Positions 60,157 through 64,000 of a stretch of DNA of 64,000 bases are shown one piece after another. The notes beneath the pieces were generated by a model. It searched no databases, was not told the DNA's origin, and was given only the letters and a program-made list of their open reading frames with translations. A program made the position numbers and the translations under genes. The first letter of the stretch is position 1. The number at the start of each line of letters is the position of its first letter. This stretch comes from Halomonas sp. UBA3074 (GTDB lineage Bacteria > Pseudomonadota > Gammaproteobacteria > Pseudomonadales > Halomonadaceae), in assembly GCF_002366715.1 (NCBI RefSeq), contig NZ_DFBS01000012.1, positions 152,625 to 216,624 of the forward strand, in the 5' to 3' direction.

Positions 60157-60633
60157 TCAAAAATCCCCATAATTGACAGCGCTAATGGCATTTTTAGGTG
60201 ACCCATCCACCAATTTAGTGCTGTAGGTAAGGTACACAAAGGTTTGGGTTTCGCTATCGTGCATGCGAACGACGCGCATATTTTTGAACAGGGCCGAGCG
60301 GCGCTGGGTAAAAACCACTTCTTGCTCTTCGACGTCAGCGGGATTAAACACGATCTCCCCTGTCTGCCGACAGGCCACGCTGGCCTCGCTAGCTTCCTCA
60401 GCAAGCCCTACCGCACCGGAGATACCACCGATTTGCGAATAGGAAAGATAGCAGGAAATACCTTGTACCTTAGGATCGTCAAAGCGCTCGACCTCAATGG
60501 TATTGTTAGGGCCAAGCAGCTTGAACTCCGTGCGCACACTGCCAATGTGAGCATCTTGTGCCAGTAATGAGGCTGGCAGCAGCGCCAACATGGCAATGCC
60601 CCCGCCGATGACAACGCGCTTATGAAAATTCAT
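60157..60633 (-). CDS. creA: CreA-family periplasmic protein
   Basis: The 158-residue protein has a signal peptide ending LLAQDAHIG and the CreA pattern IGSVRTEFKLLGPNN, DDPKVQGISCYLSYSQIGG and the later Cys in VACRQTG. The conserved C-terminal TYSTKLVDGSPKNAISAV is present. Function is not known; in E. coli creA lies beside creBCD, but no two-component genes are here. Monocistronic. Confidence 0.9.
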   Translation of the reverse strand: MNFHKRVVIGGGIAMLALLPASLLAQDAHIGSVRTEFKLLGPNNTIEVERFDDPKVQGISCYLSYSQIGGISGAVGLAEEASEASVACRQTGEIVFNPADVEEQEVVFTQRRSALFKNMRVVRMHDSETQTFVYLTYSTKLVDGSPKNAISAVNYGDF

Positions 60634-61170
60634 CAGTTGCTTCCTTTACCTATCCGTTGATAAAAACAAGCCAACTATACGCGTAATGCGCACGCTTAGG
60701 GCGCGCACTGGACCAAAAACAAATGTTAAATCTGACAGGCAGTGCAATATTAGACCGCAATGTCGTTCATGTTTGCTCCCCGCCCCATCACGTTTAGTAG
60801 CTTTTTTTGCCTCTTGTAAGCCATATCTTACAAACGTGTCAGAAATAGCTTACATAATCTCGCCTTCAGATCAGCTAACGTATCCCTACGCCAAAGCATG
60901 CCGCGTACAAGGAGTACGTTGTACTTGCTCAAGGACGAAACTAGGGATAGACATTAGGCGGAAGGAACATGGACGCGCGGCAAGCCAAGGATGGCACCTT
61001 TGAAACTCCCCTCCTTATTCATGTGACGTTCAGCGATATCCGAAAGCGCTTCCCCTCAAGCATTTTCTCAGGTTAATCCCCTCATACACTGGCCACCGCC
61101 CCGCGAATAGCGTAATCAACCCCAGCCCCAATACGTAAGCCGCGCACGAAAGCGAAACCGATCAATATTT
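60634..61170. other. Intergenic region, 537 bp
   Basis: No supported gene. The creA promoter must lie at the left end. On the minus strand, 61030-61161 reads as 43 open codons with a hydrophobic character (VLGLGLITLFAGRWPVYEG) but has a TGA immediately before it and no start codon, so it may be a gene remnant. A 105-residue plus-strand frame at 60686 lacks a ribosome-binding site and has no recognisable features. Confidence 0.5.
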
Positions 61171-61470
61171 TTACTTCACTTTATAGTTAACCATCACAAG
61201 CACAGCCTCTGGGTTGTCGGCAGGTATAGTCACGGTTGATGCAAGCATTACCACAGGCCTTGCCTTTGGAGCACGTACGACAGACCCGCCCTGGGCTAGG
61301 AAAAATTCTTTCGGCATCGTATCGAACGCTAGGTCACATCGACTCTCTTCAAACGTCACGACCAACTCGGCTTGTGATAGCCAATGGTCAGCAGCAGCCA
61401 CCGACTGCTGAGCGTTTGCCACGCTTGAGACGCATAGGGCCAGCACTAAAATTATCGATTTAATAATCAC
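61171..61470 (-). CDS. Small secreted protein of unknown function
   Basis: The 99-residue product has a convincing Sec signal peptide (MIIKSIILVLALCVSSVANA, cleavage before QQS) and a mature part of about 79 residues with one Cys (SRCDLAF) and a beta-rich look (ARPVVMLASTVTI, AVLVMVNYKVK). I do not recognise the family. The frame is supported by the signal peptide and an AAGGAAGGG ribosome-binding site just before the ATG. Confidence 0.65.
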   Translation of the reverse strand: MIIKSIILVLALCVSSVANAQQSVAAADHWLSQAELVVTFEESRCDLAFDTMPKEFFLAQGGSVVRAPKARPVVMLASTVTIPADNPEAVLVMVNYKVK

Positions 61471-61898
61471 GGCCCTTCCTTTTGATTATTATTTGTCGAT
61501 CCAGTATGGGGCCGCGGTGCAGGGACTAGTACCCATTTCATAGCAAAGCGGGCAAATAGTTGTCTGATGGGAATGGGCGGTAGCTTTTTTTTGGGGGGGC
61601 GTCCTGGCAGGAACCAAATGAAAGCCATAAGACAATGATTTAAATAAGTTTAATAAAAAAATATTAATGTCGATATACCATAAACTTAATTAAAACCGCT
61701 AACATACTAACCTACAGACATTGTCTACACCTGCTTATTAATTTTTGATTCATATAAGACTACTTGCAACCAAAAGCGAACGTAGAGACTATTCTGATAT
61801 TCAATCGCCCATATTTATCCTTGATTTAAAAAGCAATGAAACAGCTCAACAACATGCGCTGGTTAGGGAATTGAACCACCCACTTTCTCACGCCACCA
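61471..61898. other. AT-rich intergenic region, 428 bp
   Basis: Base composition drops to strongly AT-rich from about 61620 to 61900, unlike the flanks. It contains T8 directly followed by G7 near 61585-61600. A 61-codon frame at 61745 has no ribosome-binding site or recognisable sequence. The change in composition next to the large atypical gene may mark the edge of an acquired segment. Confidence 0.5.
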
Positions 61899-64000
61899 TT
61901 ACATTCCGCGCATACGTAAATACTCTTTAAGTCGCTGGAAACGGCCACCTTGAACAATCTGTGGCGCAGCCTCTTCCATCTCGTCTAAGCAATCCCCGAT
62001 CTGCTTAGGCACCCATTGTTGGTCGGCAATTATTAAATCCAGTAGCTGTAGAGCCTCCTCTGGGAACAGCTTACAGAGCCCAGATTCGGCAAGTGAACGA
62101 ATGATATAGTGAGGTTGCTCAATTGGTTTTAGCCAGTCCTGCACCGCATCCAAGGCCGCCGGGAACTTCCGTCTAGCAGCAATGACCAGTCGTGCTAAGG
62201 ACTGGGCAATTCGTGGAGTGGCTAAGCTACGAGACTTTGGCCAAATATTTTGCCAAAAAGGTTGAGCACGATTTATCCAATAGTCCTCACGTTGATCGCC
62301 TGCGCCTTCAAGCGCCTGATAAAGGGCCTGAGCGGATCTCTCCAAGCCTTCTTGTGGGAACGCCCCTATTGCTGATCGAAACTCATCGACAGTAAAGCCT
62401 TGAGTAGGATCCAATGCTGCGTAGGTCAGGAAAACAGCGAATTGCTGCTTATGCTTGCCAAGATTGCCGTAGTGTTTTGCGCTTTCCAAGAACTGTGGCT
62501 TGAAAGCAATAAGCAACGGCTGATACAAACGGGGAGACCATAGGAACCCCTCCCAGACAGCTTTTGCTTCTAAGGGATTACTCCAATCGAACAGAGGCAA
62601 AAGGTGCTGTTCGGTCCAGAGGCGATCCACACGGAAAAATGAAATCAGCCGAGAACCCATTATTACCCGCGCGGGGCGGAACTGTTCGACCTCTGTGCCG
62701 CATAGTGCAGTGAAAATGGGCTCAAGGTCGGCAGGAAGCAGATCGCTATCGTTAGGGTTCTGTTTGAACCAAAGATTGATAAGTGCCTGCGTTACATGTC
62801 CGACGGGATGATTTATCGCAGATCCAACGAGGTCATTGGTTTCGTCATCATTACGGTTAACAAGGGAACTTTGATCAGTTTCAAGGGGTAGTGTTAACAC
62901 TCGATGGCATAAATTCTTTAGAAGACTCTCGTGGCGATTTATAGACTTTGATACCTCCTGTAACCACCACGTAACACTGTGGATAACCTTTTGAAGCACA
63001 TCATCGGGCATTGATTGCAGCAGTGGTGCTGCGTACCGCCAAGAGCGAAGCACCATGCCTTCTTCGGCCCAAACTTGTAGAGCTTCACGCCAACGGTCTG
63101 CGGGCCATATGCAATCCTGCGACAAATCACACAACGCGAACAAACTGTGAAAAAAGCGCGTGCGGCAAACATCACGCCAGGTATCTTCATAGAAAGCTCG
63201 TCGTTTGGGAGCTTTCTCTTTAAGCCACGTAGTCAAGTCCTGTCGCTTGCGAGGGGCAATATTAACTTTTATGCGATCCTCGTAATCTGGATCGCCAGTA
63301 CCACTCATCCAGCTCGAGAACTCGTCTCTCTCGTTAGTCGCCAAACGCCAGTCCGGATACGTATCGGAAATTACTTCCAAGCGCGCAGCTGTCGACTCAC
63401 CCAAAATGCAGCCTGAGATATTCAGCTTAGCCAGGTATAACCAGACAGAGTGAGCCATAAATTCTTGCCACTGATCTTCTTCATGATCGTCTCGGTATAT
63501 CTCGCGCGGAGGTCCATTCAAGATGGCCACTTCTAAACGCTTCTGGGCGGCTCCTGACAAATACCGCCCTTGCAGAACGAACAGTCTGAACACCTCCCGC
63601 CGTGTTTCTATAGACCAAAGCAGCCATGCTTCTTCGTTCACCAGCCAATCGACCCACTGTTCGGGCATTATGCAGTCATCCTGACTGGCGGCAAACAAAG
63701 CTAAACGCTTGAAGGTAGGGTATGGCAATTCGATCCAGCTTTGGGCGATACGTGTCGCGCGAGCGCTATCGTTGACGCGAACTGCTAGCCAAGCATCACG
63801 GAGCAGTTCAATTAAGTGTACCCATTCACTTAAATCACGGTTCTGCCAATGTGGGGTAATAGAGGGAAGGTCCCAATACGAGCAGTCACTGAAATCGTTG
63901 GCATCGCCCAACTCGCGCAATAAGTCCAGCGCATCACGTAATAACTGTTGGAGATCTTCCAATAGACACGGTAGGGCTGATATCCAGCACTCATCAGCCA
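61899..64000 (-). CDS. C-terminal part of a very large helical protein (partial; possible SIR2-type defence protein)
   Basis: The frame is open from the stop at 61899 to the window edge: no stop occurs between the first start-like codon (a TTG at 63962) and 64000, and residues before it (ADECWISALPC) run smoothly into EDLQQLLRDALDLLREL. So at least 700 C-terminal residues of a larger protein are seen. The sequence is almost all amphipathic helices, rich in Trp, with segments such as LLPLFDWSNPLEAKAVWEGF and VRLPYP-like turns typical of helical-repeat scaffolds. It recalls the C-terminal region (DUF4020-like) found behind SIR2-like domains in large defence proteins, but I cannot confirm that. 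No enzymatic motif lies in the visible part. Confidence 0.7.
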   Translation of the reverse strand, partial: ADECWISALPCLLEDLQQLLRDALDLLRELGDANDFSDCSYWDLPSITPHWQNRDLSEWVHLIELLRDAWLAVRVNDSARATRIAQSWIELPYPTFKRLALFAASQDDCIMPEQWVDWLVNEEAWLLWSIETRREVFRLFVLQGRYLSGAAQKRLEVAILNGPPREIYRDDHEEDQWQEFMAHSVWLYLAKLNISGCILGESTAARLEVISDTYPDWRLATNERDEFSSWMSGTGDPDYEDRIKVNIAPRKRQDLTTWLKEKAPKRRAFYEDTWRDVCRTRFFHSLFALCDLSQDCIWPADRWREALQVWAEEGMVLRSWRYAAPLLQSMPDDVLQKVIHSVTWWLQEVSKSINRHESLLKNLCHRVLTLPLETDQSSLVNRNDDETNDLVGSAINHPVGHVTQALINLWFKQNPNDSDLLPADLEPIFTALCGTEVEQFRPARVIMGSRLISFFRVDRLWTEQHLLPLFDWSNPLEAKAVWEGFLWSPRLYQPLLIAFKPQFLESAKHYGNLGKHKQQFAVFLTYAALDPTQGFTVDEFRSAIGAFPQEGLERSAQALYQALEGAGDQREDYWINRAQPFWQNIWPKSRSLATPRIAQSLARLVIAARRKFPAALDAVQDWLKPIEQPHYIIRSLAESGLCKLFPEEALQLLDLIIADQQWVPKQIGDCLDEMEEAAPQIVQGGRFQRLKEYLRMRGM

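Noticed and set aside
60686..61003. Plus-strand frame of 105 codons upstream of creA
   Set aside because: No ribosome-binding site, no signal peptide or helix pattern, irregular composition; it lies antiparallel in a promoter region.
61030..61161. Hydrophobic 43-codon stretch on the minus strand that looks protein-like
   Set aside because: It is preceded directly by a stop and lacks any start codon; at most a decayed remnant, so not annotated as a gene.
61745..61930. Plus-strand frame of 61 codons in the AT-rich gap
   Set aside because: No ribosome-binding site or recognisable sequence and it runs into the end of the large minus-strand gene.
1..64000. tRNA, rRNA, CRISPR, insertion sequences or prophage genes
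   Set aside because: Looked for cloverleaf-like segments, transposase-like frames and long repeat arrays on both strands and saw none.

Overview
This window looks like a chromosomal segment of a moderately halophilic gammaproteobacterium of the Halomonadaceae (Halomonas/Vreelandella type). The grounds are the mix of enteric/pseudomonad-like housekeeping genes (serB-parC-parE, pgi, cmoA-cmoB, nudF-yqiB-cpdA, greB, rsmC-cmoM, cysDN), a TRAP-driven hexonate operon like the one known from Chromohalobacter, and a carnitine-to-glycine-betaine operon suited to an organism that uses betaine as osmolyte. The taxonomy is inferred from gene content and recognisable protein sequences, not from a search. 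No rRNA, tRNA, CRISPR array, insertion sequence or prophage was seen.

Layout. 1-5.2 kb: serB, parC and parE on the minus strand. 5.4-9.0 kb: pgi diverging from cmoA-cmoB (tRNA wobble cmo5U synthesis). 9.1-12.6 kb: small housekeeping and stress genes (thioredoxin-like, cyclodeaminase-like, YugP-type peptidase, App1-like phosphatase, PfpI/DJ-1). 12.7-16.0 kb: an HTH-plus-binding-protein regulator diverging from tungstate ABC genes tupBCA. 16.2-18.6 kb: cysDN for sulfate activation. 18.8-21.5 kb: nudF-yqiB-cpdA behind a TPR lipoprotein-like gene, with an RNA hairpin covering the nudF ribosome-binding site. 22.3-24.9 kb: an SDR/FAH/zinc-ADH trio resembling the non-phosphorylating deoxy-sugar-acid pathway. 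25.1-29.0 kb: rsmC, cmoM and a PilZ protein with a degenerate HD-GYP domain.

29.0-42.8 kb is a sugar-acid catabolic island. A LacI regulator, a PfkB kinase, a GhrB/KguD-type reductase and a YieH-like phosphatase run rightwards. Two near-identical 18-bp operators sit before the regulator and before the kinase. Facing them is one long minus-strand operon: gntR-manD-(L-gulonate 5-dehydrogenase-like ADH)-dctPQM-uxuB-uxuA-(D-threonine-aldolase-like PLP enzyme). Together they can take up L-gulonate or D-mannonate, convert it through D-fructuronate and D-mannonate to 2-keto-3-deoxygluconate, and phosphorylate that for the Entner-Doudoroff route. The PLP enzyme could add an amino-sugar-acid entry point.

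43-46.9 kb holds an Aer-type chemoreceptor and an HDOD-GGDEF protein. 46.9-51.2 kb is a LolD/FtsX-type ABC exporter with an AttH/CrtC-like lipoprotein. 51.3-53.0 kb is a periplasmic PQQ-type sugar dehydrogenase with its likely cytochrome c. 53.2-58.5 kb is a carnitine catabolic cluster (cdhC-cdhA-cdhB, acylcarnitine-hydrolase-like esterase, orphan CaiX-like binding protein, CdhR-like regulator). 58.5-61.5 kb has small secreted proteins and a flavin-binding stress protein gene broken by one in-frame TAG. The right edge (61.9 kb to the end) is filled by the C-terminal 700 residues of a very large helical protein that continues outside the window. It may be a SIR2-type anti-phage protein, and it is the best candidate here for an accessory defence system, but the part that would identify it is outside the window.
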